A stretch of DNA of 64,000 nt. Origin: Vreelandella piezotolerans (GTDB lineage Bacteria; Pseudomonadota; Gammaproteobacteria; Pseudomonadales; Halomonadaceae). This document shows positions 17,844 to 26,868 of this stretch, piece after piece; within the stretch, counting starts at the first letter, position 1, and each line of letters starts with the position of its first letter. Location of the stretch: positions 2,976,001-3,040,000 of the forward strand of contig NZ_CP048602.1 of assembly GCF_012427705.1 (NCBI RefSeq). The letters are read 5' to 3'. The notes below the pieces were generated by a model. That model was given only the letters and a program-made list of their open reading frames with translations. It was not told the DNA's origin and made no database searches. The position numbers and the translations under genes were made by a program.

Positions 17844-18431
17844 CTAGCGAGGTACCAAGACGTGCTCGAACAAAATGGCTTCGAAGTGTTCCATAGGCGC
17901 AACGGATTTGAGGGTTTTGGCTCGTAGAATCGCGCCTTCCCAGCCAGAGAGTATAAAGCTCGCCAGCGACTCGGGCGCGATGGCTGTATTAATCGTCCCG
18001 TCGGTTTGGGCGTGGTTTAGGCAGGTGACGAAACGCCTTTCCCAACGCTGAAACACCACGTTCAACGCATCGCGAAAGGTATCGCTCTGACCGGAGAGCT
18101 CTTGACCAAGGTTGCCGATCAGACAGCCGGTGGTGTGATCACAATCGAGCATGTGGGCGCGACCGGTGGCGAAGTAGCGGCGCAAGCGCTCGAGAGGCGC
18201 CAGCGTCGTATCTTCCAGCAGCGCCGCCAACGACGCATCGTAATCGTCGGCAAAGCGCTCGATGACCGCCAAGCCGAAGTCCTCTTTACTGGAAAAGTAG
18301 TGGTAAAACGAGCCTTTGGGGACACCGCAGGTTTTTAATACAGCATTGATACCCGTCGCATTATAGCCCTGCTGGGCAATCAGCTCGGCACCAGAATCAA
18401 TGAGTTTGTCGCGGGTGGCGGTGTTTTTCAT
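17844..18431 (-). CDS. TetR-family transcriptional repressor of the RND efflux genes
   Basis: The 195-residue product starts at the ATG at 18431. The helix-turn-helix is typical of TetR: RDKLIDSGAELIAQQGYNAT, then GINAVLKTCGVPKGSFYHYF. The C-terminal part resembles the TetR_C domain of NemR/AcrR relatives (TGCLIGNLGQELSGQSDTFR), including a Cys that in NemR-type proteins senses electrophiles. It is divergent from the RND adaptor gene, with 215 bases between. It probably controls that pump. The frame is open further upstream to 18551 but without domain homology. Confidence 0.83.
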   Translation of the reverse strand: MKNTATRDKLIDSGAELIAQQGYNATGINAVLKTCGVPKGSFYHYFSSKEDFGLAVIERFADDYDASLAALLEDTTLAPLERLRRYFATGRAHMLDCDHTTGCLIGNLGQELSGQSDTFRDALNVVFQRWERRFVTCLNHAQTDGTINTAIAPESLASFILSGWEGAILRAKTLKSVAPMEHFEAILFEHVLVPR

Positions 18432-18532
18432 AACGTCGTACAGACCAGGAAGTCTATGGCTTTTCACATGGATGATGGCAGTTATAGCGCAGTTCGTCAG
18501 CGCCGGGTGCAAAAAAAGCGCTTCTTGTCGGC

Positions 18533-18550
18533 TTGCACACTCTTTGCACA
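18533..18550. promoter_or_regulatory. TTGCACA direct repeat in the tetR/RND intergenic region
   Basis: TTGCACA occurs at 18533-18539 and again at 18544-18550, start to start 11 bases, one helical turn apart. Such direct repeats are usual for OmpR-type response regulators. The 9-mer TTGCACACT recurs at 26159-26167 on the other side of the two-component genes. Proposed as a binding site for the regulator encoded at 24393; not proven. Confidence 0.35.
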
Positions 18551-18646
18551 AAGCTTACCTAATCGCTGCTCGGCAATCGGTGATGCTAGCATGATACGCC
18601 TATTTTTCTGGAATTTTCGCTCTTAGCCAACGGATATCACCCGTCC

Positions 18647-19852
18647 ATGACCCCCTTTCGCTCTTACGCTTTCTTTCAGCAAGGCCGCATCGGTATTGGT
18701 GCACTGGCAGCACTGCTGGTGTTCGTCGGTGGTTTGGCGCTCGCGTGGTGGATCGTCAGCCAACCGCCTCGGGTCGAGCGTCGTCCGCCCCCGCCGCCAA
18801 CGCCGCCGGTGGTCGATGTCATCACCACCGAACAGCGGCTGCAATCCCCCACGCTAGAGGGTTTCGGCCGCGTGGAAGCAGAGAAAGCCACCGAGCTTGC
18901 CAGCCGCGTAGCGGGCCAGCTCGAACGCTTTGGCGAGGGCGTGTTGCCTGGGCGAGTCGTGGAACAGGGCGAACCGGTGGCCTATATCGATCAAGCCGAC
19001 CTGCGTTTGGCTCTCGAAGACGCCGAAGCTCAACTGGCGAATGCTCAGGCGCAGTTAGCATTGGAGCAGGCCGAACAGCAGCGCGCGCGCAGCGAGTATG
19101 AATCCTTTGGACGCCAACTCAGCGCCGAACGCCGCTCCCTGGTACTGCGAGAACCACAGCTTCGTCAGGCACAGGCCCAATTGACCCAAGCCCGCGTGGT
19201 GCGAGACCAAGCGGCGCTCAACCTGGAGCGTGCGACCTTGACCGCCCCGTGGCGAGCCATGGTCCAAGAGCGTTTGGTGGGCGCTGGCAGTCTATTGAGC
19301 CAAGGCACCGCCGTGGTGAGTTTGGTCGGCGTCGAGCAGTTCTGGGTGCGCGCATCACTGCCGGGGGAATCGCTGGACTGGCTGTCGCCGGGGGGCAGCG
19401 TCACGCTCTCCAGCCAAGGCTGGCCGGAAGGCGCTTCCAGAGAAGGCACCCTGCTCTCTATTTTACCCAACCTCGAAGAGAACGGCTTGCAGGCCCAGCT
19501 ATTGATCGCCGTGGACGATCCGCTGGCGCTCGATCACGATGGCCCTGCCCTACGGATGGGCGATGTGCTGCGTGTGGCGTTCCACACCACCGCCGAAGAG
19601 CCACTGATCGCGCTGCCTTCGGCAGCGCTGCGCCCCGGCGAGCAGGTGTGGTGGGTAGACGACGAGAACCGCCTACAGCGCACTCAGGTAACGCTGGCCT
19701 ACCGCGGCCAAGACGACGTGTTGGTGCGCAGCGGCCTGGCGCCCGGCCAACGGGTAGTGGTCGCGGGCCTTGCCCAGCCGCGAGAAGGTCAGGAAGTTCG
19801 CCTTCGCCAGCGCGGCGACACGCCCGCTCAGAATGAGGGAGCGGCTCGATGA
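18647..19852 (+). CDS. RND efflux periplasmic adaptor (membrane fusion protein)
   Basis: The 401-residue protein has one N-terminal membrane segment (IGALAALLVFVGGLALAWWI, about 23-42) and a proline-rich linker. Next come a lipoyl half-motif (GRVEAEKATELASRVAGQLE), a coiled-coil hairpin rich in Ala, Gln and Glu (about 125-195) and a second lipoyl half (LTAPWRAMVQERLVGAGSLL). Beta-barrel and membrane-proximal domains follow. This is the HlyD/AcrA-type adaptor that links an RND pump to an outer-membrane channel. The last codons overlap the pump start (ATGATG), showing translational coupling. No TolC-type gene is nearby, so an unlinked channel must be used. Confidence 0.9.
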   Translation: MTPFRSYAFFQQGRIGIGALAALLVFVGGLALAWWIVSQPPRVERRPPPPPTPPVVDVITTEQRLQSPTLEGFGRVEAEKATELASRVAGQLERFGEGVLPGRVVEQGEPVAYIDQADLRLALEDAEAQLANAQAQLALEQAEQQRARSEYESFGRQLSAERRSLVLREPQLRQAQAQLTQARVVRDQAALNLERATLTAPWRAMVQERLVGAGSLLSQGTAVVSLVGVEQFWVRASLPGESLDWLSPGGSVTLSSQGWPEGASREGTLLSILPNLEENGLQAQLLIAVDDPLALDHDGPALRMGDVLRVAFHTTAEEPLIALPSAALRPGEQVWWVDDENRLQRTQVTLAYRGQDDVLVRSGLAPGQRVVVAGLAQPREGQEVRLRQRGDTPAQNEGAAR

Positions 19853-22800
19853 TGCGCAAAGGACCGTTGGCATGGATGGTCGATCATGGCGTTGCTCCTA
19901 ACCTGTTGATGGTGCTGTTCATCGTCGGCGGTTTGATGGCGTCGCTGGCGATCAAAAAAGAGGTGTTTCCCGAATTCGAGACGGAAATCGTCCAGGTCAC
20001 CATCAGCTATCCGGGCGCTACGCCAGAGGACGTCGAGCAGAGTTTGCTACTGCCGGTCGAGGCCGCCATTGCCGATGTCGAAGGCATCGATGAGCTAACC
20101 GCCAGTGCCAGCGAGGGCAGCGGGGTGGTCAGCGCTACGTTGATCGATGGCATCGACGTGATGCGGGCGTACCAGGATATTCAACAATCCGTGAATGCCA
20201 TCACTACCCTGCCCGCCGCCGCCGACCCGCCCCGCTTCACCCTGGCAGGCCGCTCACGCAGTGTGGTCAGCCTGCAGGTGTATGGCAGCGTTGGGTTGGC
20301 CGCTCTCCACGACGCCGCCGAGAGCGTGCGTGCCGAGCTGCAGGCCACGAGCGGTATTTCACGCGCAGAGCTCTCGGGCAATCGTGAGCGAGAGATTCAG
20401 GTGCATTTGGATGAAGAGGCCATCGAGCGCTACGGATTGGATCATCAGCAGTTGGCCAGCCGCATTGCCGAGGAGGCGCTGGATCTTGCCAGCGGCCAGC
20501 TCACTACCGCCGAAGGCGAGTGGCTGATCCGCTACCAAGGACGACGCAATAGCGCCGACGAGTTCGCCGAGCTGCCGATCTTGACCACCGCCCAGGGCGC
20601 TCCCGTGGTGCTGGGCGATATTGCCAGGGTCAGCGAGGGCTTTGCCGAAACCGACCGAGAGGAGTTCTACAACGGTTTGCCAGGGCTATCGGTGGACGTG
20701 TACCAAATCGGCGATCAGACCCCTACTAGCATTTCCAATGCGGTCTATGGCGAGCTGGAGCGACTACGCACCAACCTACCTGATGGCGTTCGCTTGGACG
20801 TGTCACGGGATAGTTCGGAGGTCTATGAGGACCGTCTTAGCCTACTGTTGAAAAACGCCTGGATGGGCTTGGCCCTGGTGCTGTTCTTGATGGCACTTTT
20901 TTTAGAGGCGCGGCTGGCCTTTTGGGTCACGCTCGGCATTCCCACGGCGTTTTTGGGGGCCATGCTGTTTCTACCCTGGGTCGGCGTGTCGCTCAATATG
21001 ATGTCGATGTTCGCCTTCATCATCGCCCTGGGCATCGTGGTGGATGACGCCATCATGGTGGGTGAAAACATCTACAGCTATCGGGAGCAAGGCTATTCGC
21101 TGCGCGATGCGGCCGTCAAAGGCGCTCAAGAAATCGCCACCCCGCTGACCTTCGCGATTCTCTCCAATATCGTCGCGTTTCTACCGCTGCTATTTCTGCC
21201 GGGCTTTTTGGGGCTGATTTTTGCCACCGTACCGGTCGTCGTGATCACGGTGTTCATCATTTCTCTGGTAGAAGCGCTATTCATTCTGCCTGCCCACTTG
21301 GCGCATGCCAGCAAGCCCCGCCAAACGCCCGCCTGGCAGCGACCCATCGAAGCGGTGCGCCTGCGCATGCAGCGCGGCTTGCATCACGTTACCTACCGGC
21401 AGTTCGAACCCTTGTTGCAGCGCGCGCTCGACCAGCGCCTGCTGACCGTTTCCGTGGGAGTGGCCATTCTCTGCGTGACGCTGGCCTGGGCGATGAGCGG
21501 CCGGCTCGGATTCTCTCTGATGCCCCGGGTCGAGTCGGATCAGGTGCAGGCCAGCGTGACGCTGCCGATTGGCAGTCACATCAGCGTGAGCCGCGAGCTG
21601 AGCCAGCAGTTGCTCGACGCCGCCGAGCAGCTCAGCGAGCGAGAAGAGACCCTTAGTTTTCGCAGCACTCGCAGTCGTTTGGACGGCGAAAGCCTGGAAG
21701 TGCGTCTGGATATCGCGCCAGAAAGCCTGGACGCCTGGCCACCGTCACGTATTGCCCGGGAGTGGCGAGAGCTCACTGGGGATCTTTTAGGCGCGCAGTC
21801 GGTTCGCTTCGAATCTGATGTGGGCGGCCCAGGCAGCGGCGCGGCCTTGAGCCTACGCCTTTCCCACCCTGACACCCACGTCTTGGAAGCCGCCGCCGCC
21901 CGTCTGGCAGAACGACTTGGCGAGTATGGATTGACCGATATCGACAGCGGCTTGGGCGACGGCAAGCCTCAACTCGAAATGCGCCTATCCGCCGAGGGGC
22001 GCTCGTTAGGGCTGACCGGTAGTGACCTGGCTCAGGCGCTGCGCGGCCCGTTGCAAGGCGCCACGGCAGTGGAGCAGTTCATCGGTCGTCAGGAAGTCAG
22101 TGTGGAAGTGCGCCTGCCAGAGACGTCGCGTAACAGCCTTAGCGAGCTCTACCGTCTGCCGATCCGCACGCCGGACGGCATGAGCGTGCCGCTCTCGAGA
22201 GTCGCCGATATCACACTGAGCCAGGCCTCCAGCAGCCTACAGCGGATCGATGGGCGGCGCATCCTCACCGTCACCGCCGATTCCGAGGGTGACCAAGCGA
22301 TTAATCAGGTAATCGCCACCCTGCAAGAAGAGGTGTTCCCAACGCTCAGCAACACTTGGCCGGGGCTCGAAGTGAGCATGGGCGGCCGACAGCAGGACAC
22401 CGCCGACAACCTCGCCACGCTGCGCACCGCCATGTGGCTGATGCTCGCCGCGCTTTACGCGCTGCTCGCCATTCCTTTCAGAAGCTACCTGCAGCCGCTG
22501 CTGGTGATGGCTGCCATTCCGTTTGGCATCGTGGGCGCGGTAGGTGGGCATCTACTCATGGGCTTTGGGCTGTCGATCATCAGCCTATTGGGTATGCTAG
22601 CACTCTCCGGCGTGGTGATTAACGATGCGCTGGTGTTGATCGACTACGCCAACCGCAAGCGTCGTGAAGGCTTGGCCCCGCGAGAAGCCATCGTGGCGGC
22701 CGCAACCCGCCGCCTGCGGCCGATCATGATGACCACGCTGACCACCTTTTTGGGGCTTGCGCCGATGATTTTGGAAACCTCCCGTCAGGCTCGTTTTATG

Positions 22801-22947
22801 ATTCCCATGGCGATTTCGCTTGGTTTTGGCATGCTGTTCGCCACCCTGATTCTGCTGCTGGTGGTGCCGTGCCTCTATCTAAGCCTGGAAAATCTGCGTG
22901 AACGGTTGAGCGCACCACACCCGCCTAGCCAAACGGATATGACCTAA
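19849..22947 (+). CDS. RND-family efflux pump, inner-membrane permease
   Basis: The 1032-residue protein has the length and twelve-segment layout of RND pumps, with two large periplasmic loops (about 40-330 and 560-860). The proton-relay segment is present as ALGIVVDDAIMVGENIYSY near residue 396, with the adjacent Asp pair. The fourth-segment partner region is PATRRLRPIMMTTLTTFLGL near 955. The sequence is closer to uncharacterised HAE-like pumps than to heavy-metal CusA pumps: I see no methionine-rich metal-binding pattern. Substrates cannot be predicted. The start is at 19849 or the adjacent ATG at 19852. The kinase gene downstream starts at its stop codon. Confidence 0.9.
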   Translation: MMRKGPLAWMVDHGVAPNLLMVLFIVGGLMASLAIKKEVFPEFETEIVQVTISYPGATPEDVEQSLLLPVEAAIADVEGIDELTASASEGSGVVSATLIDGIDVMRAYQDIQQSVNAITTLPAAADPPRFTLAGRSRSVVSLQVYGSVGLAALHDAAESVRAELQATSGISRAELSGNREREIQVHLDEEAIERYGLDHQQLASRIAEEALDLASGQLTTAEGEWLIRYQGRRNSADEFAELPILTTAQGAPVVLGDIARVSEGFAETDREEFYNGLPGLSVDVYQIGDQTPTSISNAVYGELERLRTNLPDGVRLDVSRDSSEVYEDRLSLLLKNAWMGLALVLFLMALFLEARLAFWVTLGIPTAFLGAMLFLPWVGVSLNMMSMFAFIIALGIVVDDAIMVGENIYSYREQGYSLRDAAVKGAQEIATPLTFAILSNIVAFLPLLFLPGFLGLIFATVPVVVITVFIISLVEALFILPAHLAHASKPRQTPAWQRPIEAVRLRMQRGLHHVTYRQFEPLLQRALDQRLLTVSVGVAILCVTLAWAMSGRLGFSLMPRVESDQVQASVTLPIGSHISVSRELSQQLLDAAEQLSEREETLSFRSTRSRLDGESLEVRLDIAPESLDAWPPSRIAREWRELTGDLLGAQSVRFESDVGGPGSGAALSLRLSHPDTHVLEAAAARLAERLGEYGLTDIDSGLGDGKPQLEMRLSAEGRSLGLTGSDLAQALRGPLQGATAVEQFIGRQEVSVEVRLPETSRNSLSELYRLPIRTPDGMSVPLSRVADITLSQASSSLQRIDGRRILTVTADSEGDQAINQVIATLQEEVFPTLSNTWPGLEVSMGGRQQDTADNLATLRTAMWLMLAALYALLAIPFRSYLQPLLVMAAIPFGIVGAVGGHLLMGFGLSIISLLGMLALSGVVINDALVLIDYANRKRREGLAPREAIVAAATRRLRPIMMTTLTTFLGLAPMILETSRQARFMIPMAISLGFGMLFATLILLLVVPCLYLSLENLRERLSAPHPPSQTDMT

Positions 22948-24371
22948 TGCGTAGATGGAGTCGACTTCGCCAGTGGCGACCGTCGCGGCTGGGGCTAAAG
23001 CTGTTCGTCGTGATTCTCAGCGTCAACGTCGCCATTGCGGCCAGCGTGTTTCTGGCCGTGTCGTACAGTATCGACCGCGGTTTTCTCGAGTACCTCAATC
23101 AAGCCCAAGAGCGGCGGGCCACGCTGCTCGCCGACGGGCTCATTACCCGCTGGGAGACCCAAGGCGACTGGGCATGGTTGGAAGCGTCTCCAGAGCGCTG
23201 GCCCTACATCGTCCGGTTCGAGTTGGGCCAAGAGCATCGTGATCGCCCTTCTCCCTTGGGCGAGGCACAAGACTTCGCACTGCGCGATAGCGACGGTGAG
23301 TATGTGATACCGCCGACGGATACCCCGCGCGGCTCGATAGGCTGGCGCTGGCTGATGCTGTATAGCGATATGACCCCAAGCGGCCAGCGAGAAGCGATTG
23401 GCGCGCTGGGTTTTCGTCCACCGCAAGAGATGATGGAGCGCATGGAGAGCCGGTTTTTAGAGCGCCAGCAGCGCAATCTGGTACTCATCGTCATCTCGCT
23501 GGGGCTTGCCTCGCTGCTTCTAGCAGGAGGCCTCTCCTGGTGGCTTGGGCGACGTACCCGAGCGTTAGCCGGCGCCACCCTGCGGTTGACCGAAGGCGAC
23601 TACCACACTCGCTTGCCAGAGCGCGGACGAGACGAACTATCGCGCTTGGCACGGGACTTCAACGTGCTGGCCGCCACGCTCGAAGCCAGCCGCGAAGCCC
23701 GCGCCCGCTGGGTCTCGGACACTGCCCACGAACTGCGCACACCGCTGGCCGTTCTGCGCGGAGAAATCGAAGCCATGCAGGATGGCATCCGCCCGCTCAA
23801 CCAAGAAAATCTGGGGTCACTGGCCCAGGAAGTGGTCCAACTCGAGCGGTTGGTGGCCGATTTACGCTTGCTCTCCCAAAGCGACGCGGGCGCGCTGGAT
23901 ATTCAGCTAGCCCCCATGAACCTCAGTGAGAGTCTGGAAAGTCGCTTGAACGATGCCGACCGTTGGCTAGAAGAGAGCGGCCTTTCACTGAGCACCGATC
24001 TGGCACCAGACGTCATGATACGTGGCGATGCCCAGCGGCTGCGCCAACTATGGAACAACTTACTGGACAACAGCTGTGCCTATACCCAACCGCCTGGTCA
24101 GCTAAGCGTCGCCCTGACCTGCGAACGCGACCACGCAGTGATTACTTGGCAAGACAGCGCGCCTGGCGTACCCCCAGAGGAGCTGTCACGATTGACCGAG
24201 CGGCTCTATCGTGTGGAGGGTTCCCGCAACCGCGCCAGCGGTGGCAGCGGCTTGGGGCTTTCCATTGCCAGCGCCCTCGTCGCCGCCCACGGCGGCACAC
24301 TCACGCCTAGCGCTTCGCCCCTGGGCGGTTTGACCTGGATCCTCCGCTTACCGCTGCTAAGCGCCTCATAA
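22947..24371 (+). CDS. Two-component sensor histidine kinase, BaeS-like
   Basis: The 474-residue protein has a membrane segment (LKLFVVILSVNVAIAASVFL, about 18-37), a periplasmic domain of about 140 residues and a second membrane segment near 178-200. A HAMP domain follows, then the H-box SDTAHELRTPLAVLRGEIEA near residue 263 and the ATPase domain (N-box LWNNLLDNSCAYTQPPG, G2 box GGSGLGLSIASALVAAHGG). The H-box resembles E. coli BaeS, an envelope-stress sensor that controls RND pumps. Its start overlaps the pump stop by one base, so pump and sensor are made together. Partner: the regulator at 24393. Confidence 0.9.
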   Translation: MRRWSRLRQWRPSRLGLKLFVVILSVNVAIAASVFLAVSYSIDRGFLEYLNQAQERRATLLADGLITRWETQGDWAWLEASPERWPYIVRFELGQEHRDRPSPLGEAQDFALRDSDGEYVIPPTDTPRGSIGWRWLMLYSDMTPSGQREAIGALGFRPPQEMMERMESRFLERQQRNLVLIVISLGLASLLLAGGLSWWLGRRTRALAGATLRLTEGDYHTRLPERGRDELSRLARDFNVLAATLEASREARARWVSDTAHELRTPLAVLRGEIEAMQDGIRPLNQENLGSLAQEVVQLERLVADLRLLSQSDAGALDIQLAPMNLSESLESRLNDADRWLEESGLSLSTDLAPDVMIRGDAQRLRQLWNNLLDNSCAYTQPPGQLSVALTCERDHAVITWQDSAPGVPPEELSRLTERLYRVEGSRNRASGGSGLGLSIASALVAAHGGTLTPSASPLGGLTWILRLPLLSAS

Positions 24372-24392
24372 TCCGATCATAAGCGAGCCGAT

Positions 24393-25139
24393 ATGTCTCA
24401 GAGTGCTGCACACCCCGACGCTTCATCTCACGACGGCCTCACAGAGGATACTCCTTTACTGATCGTCGAGGACGAGCCCAAAATCGCCCGGCTCATGGCC
24501 GACTATCTGCAAAACAACAACTTCGCCCCGACCATCATCGGCCACGGTGGCGAGGTCATGCCATGGCTCACTCAACACGCGACGTCCCTAGTGCTATTGG
24601 ACGTGATGCTGCCAGGTAAGGATGGCCTGACGCTCTGTCGGGAAATTCGCCAACAGTGGCCCCAGCTCCCGATCATCATGGTCACGGCCAAAGTCGAGGA
24701 GGTCGACCGCTTACTCGGGCTCGAACTGGGCGCCGATGATTACATTTGCAAACCCTTTAGTCCCCGCGAAGTCGTCGCCCGGGTAAAGGCCGTGCTGCGC
24801 AGAAGCCAGGCCGCCGCTCAGGGCGATGCTCCGACGACCGTCAAACTCGCCCCGGTCACGCTGGACGAAGAGGGCTGGCAGGCGCTGGTCAATGGTCACG
24901 ACCTGGGGCTCACGGCAGTGGAGTTTCAGTTACTGCGAGTCATGATGCAGTCGCCCGGACGTATTTTCAGCCGCGAGCAGCTGATGGACCATATGTACCG
25001 TGACAACCGCATCGTCTCCGAACGTACCGTTGACAGCCATATCAAGAAGCTGCGTAAAAAAATCACCGAAGCGCTACCCGAGCAGGAAATCATTCGCTCG
25101 GTGTATGGCGTGGGCTACAAATATCAGCCCGAGGGGTAA
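24393..25139 (+). CDS. OmpR-family response regulator, BaeR-like
   Basis: The 248-residue protein has a receiver domain (LLIVEDEPKIARLMADYLQ near residue 23, phospho-acceptor Asp in LVLLDVMLPGKDGLTL, conserved Lys in YICKPFSPREVV). The C-terminal winged helix of OmpR type follows (LTAVEFQLLRVMMQSPGRIF, RTVDSHIKKLRKKI, VYGVGYKY). It is encoded 21 bases after the kinase and should regulate the upstream pump. Its 3' end overlaps the convergent esterase gene by 16 bases. Candidate binding repeats lie at 18533 and 26158. Confidence 0.92.
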   Translation: MSQSAAHPDASSHDGLTEDTPLLIVEDEPKIARLMADYLQNNNFAPTIIGHGGEVMPWLTQHATSLVLLDVMLPGKDGLTLCREIRQQWPQLPIIMVTAKVEEVDRLLGLELGADDYICKPFSPREVVARVKAVLRRSQAAAQGDAPTTVKLAPVTLDEEGWQALVNGHDLGLTAVEFQLLRVMMQSPGRIFSREQLMDHMYRDNRIVSERTVDSHIKKLRKKITEALPEQEIIRSVYGVGYKYQPEG

Positions 25140-26062
25140 GCCGCTTCCCTAAGTGAAACCTGGCGATTCAAAAACGCAATGCCCGCTTCGATGGCACTGC
25201 CACGCAGCAGGAAGCTCGTGACATGGCCTCGCCCACGCTGTAGATAGAGTTCGCTAGGCGTTCCCTGGGCTTTCAACGCCGCGTAGAAGTCAGTGGCGTG
25301 GTCGACCGGCACGAGCTGATCCCAACTGCCGTGAAACAGAAAAAAGGGCGGTGCCTTCGCGGTGATCTGGCGTGCCGGAGAGGCCAATGCGTAAGCTTCC
25401 GGCCGCTCGGCCCGCGTCCCGCCGATAAAATCGACCACCAAGCGGCCATCGTCGAACTTCAGCAGATCACTGGGTAATCCTCCGGCCATGACCGCAGCCA
25501 AGCGTGCGTGCTCACCGCCGTAAGGATCTGCCAGCGGGCCGTCACTGCCCGCAAGCGCCAGCAGGCTGACCAAATGCGCGCCGGAGGAGAAACCGACACC
25601 GACAATGCGGTCGGTATCGATCTGCCATGTCGCGGCGTTCGCGTGTATCCAGGCCATGGCCTGCTGAAGATCGTGTAGCTGGGCGGGGAAGCGATAGTCG
25701 GGGGCAAAACGGTGTTCGATATTTACCGTCACGTATCCCTGAGCCGCTAACTGCTCTGCGATACGCTCCATATCCTCCGGCCCACGATTCCGCCAGCCGC
25801 CCCCATGCACGACGAGCGCTGCTGGGCGAAGCGCGCTGCTTTGCGTACTGGGGAGCAGCACGTGGGCACGTAAGGGTTCGGGCCACGCCTCTGGTGTATA
25901 GCGTTGGGGGTCCAGGCGGGTGAACGGCTGGGGCTCACGCAGGGCACTCTGATCGATGGCAGGCTCACCCTGAGTGACTTGATGGGTGGCGCCGCAGCCG
26001 CTTAACCATAACGCAAGCGCGCTGAAGCCCACGATTCGTCGAAGACCAAGCATATCGGGCAT
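25124..26062 (-). CDS. Lipoprotein alpha/beta hydrolase (esterase of the HSL/BD-FAE type)
   Basis: The ATG at 26062 follows AGGAG. The 312-residue product begins with a lipoprotein signal peptide ending in LSGCGA, so Cys near residue 22 would be lipidated. The hydrolase domain has the oxyanion motif VVHGGGWRNRG (HGGGW), the nucleophile elbow GVGFSSGAH, the acid in FHGSWDQLVPVDHA and the catalytic His in GRGHVTSFLL. It probably cleaves small esters or acyl groups in the periplasm or at the membrane. It is divergent from the Spy-like gene and convergent with the response regulator. Confidence 0.82.
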   Translation of the reverse strand: MPDMLGLRRIVGFSALALWLSGCGATHQVTQGEPAIDQSALREPQPFTRLDPQRYTPEAWPEPLRAHVLLPSTQSSALRPAALVVHGGGWRNRGPEDMERIAEQLAAQGYVTVNIEHRFAPDYRFPAQLHDLQQAMAWIHANAATWQIDTDRIVGVGFSSGAHLVSLLALAGSDGPLADPYGGEHARLAAVMAGGLPSDLLKFDDGRLVVDFIGGTRAERPEAYALASPARQITAKAPPFFLFHGSWDQLVPVDHATDFYAALKAQGTPSELYLQRGRGHVTSFLLRGSAIEAGIAFLNRQVSLREAAYPSG

Positions 26063-26157
26063 GCAATTCTCCTTCTGACCATCGGTAGTGGCGTTTCCCC
26101 TCACCGCACGATCGCCCCGTGTTCTCGTTGTCGAATTGTCTGAGCAAGATCACGGTT

Positions 26158-26176
26158 GTTGCACACTTTGTGCAAC
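26158..26176. promoter_or_regulatory. 19-bp inverted repeat between the lipoprotein esterase and Spy-like genes
   Basis: GTTGCACACTTTGTGCAAC is a perfect 8-base inverted repeat with a three-base spacer, central in a divergent intergenic region of 181 bases. It contains TTGCACACT, also found at 18533-18541 before the RND genes. It is probably an operator for the two flanking genes; the binding protein is not known. Confidence 0.5.
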
Positions 26177-26243
26177 CGTTTTACACCAAGCCATTGAATA
26201 CTGACATCGTCAAATTACCACGTATTCACCGATGAGGTATGCC

Positions 26244-26651
26244 ATGAAGATGTCACTTCGCCAACTGTTTGCTCCCGCGTTTCTGGCCGTTGCCCTAATG
26301 CCACTCGCCTTCACTGCACAAGCGGATCATCACGACGGACAAGGCATGGATCGAGAAGCCATGAAAGAGCGCATGGAAGAGCGCCGTCAGGAGGTCTACC
26401 AGCGCGCGGAACTCAGCGAGGAGCAGCAAGCAGCGCTCGATGAGGCCCACGCCGAGCACCGTGAAGCCGTTCTGGCGCTGCGTGAAGAGCATCAAGCCCG
26501 AGTCGCCGAGATTCTCTCCGAAGAAGAGCAGCAGGCTCTCAGTAATGCCATGCACGAGATGCTCGCAGAATATCGCCAGGAGCGCGGCCATGGTGGTCAT
26601 GGCAAGCGCGGCCACCACGACGATGCTGCCCACGAGATGAACGCTGAGTAA
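26244..26651 (+). CDS. Small periplasmic Spy/CpxP-like protein with His-rich tail
   Basis: The start is the ATG at 26244, with GAGG upstream; an ATG at 26232 in the same frame is less well placed. The 135-residue product has a signal peptide ending in FTAQA. The mature chain is almost all charged helix: EAMKERMEERRQEVYQRAEL, LSEEQQAALDEAHAEHREAV and a second LSEEEQQAL repeat. The tail is rich in His and Gly (HGGHGKRGHHDDAAHEMNAE). This resembles Spy/CpxP/ZraP envelope-stress chaperones, which bind the sensor kinase or unfolded proteins; the tail could bind metal. It sits next to a BaeS/BaeR-like system, the type that controls spy in E. coli. Confidence 0.7.
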   Translation: MKMSLRQLFAPAFLAVALMPLAFTAQADHHDGQGMDREAMKERMEERRQEVYQRAELSEEQQAALDEAHAEHREAVLALREEHQARVAEILSEEEQQALSNAMHEMLAEYRQERGHGGHGKRGHHDDAAHEMNAE

Positions 26652-26694
26652 ACCTCTATCGAGCAAGCGTTTATTTAGCGTCTAATGCGCTCTT

Positions 26695-26724
26695 CGCGCC
26701 CAGCCTAGCTGGGCGCGTTTGTTT
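26695..26724 (+). terminator. Intrinsic terminator after the Spy-like gene
   Basis: CGCGCCCAGC pairs perfectly with GCTGGGCGCG around a CTA loop, followed by TTTGTTT. It lies 43 bases after the stop codon. Confidence 0.88.
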
Positions 26725-26805
26725 CTATACTCCTCTCATACGCGACCACCCCATCTCTCACCCTCGGCCAACGACTTGAAGCGAGCGTCTAAACCGCGTA
26801 TTTTA

Positions 26806-26823
26806 TTTGAACGTTCATTCAAA
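26806..26823. promoter_or_regulatory. BetI-like operator upstream of betT
   Basis: TTTGAACGTTCATTCAAA contains the perfect palindrome TGAACGTTCA at 26808-26817 and lies 46 bases before the betT start. It resembles BetI (TetR-family) operators that repress choline-uptake genes until choline is present. No betI gene is in the window, so the regulator would act in trans. Assignment is by resemblance. Confidence 0.6.
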
Positions 26824-26868
26824 AATAACGTATTTTCTTCTTTGTCTTAACAACAGGAGTCCGCCTCC

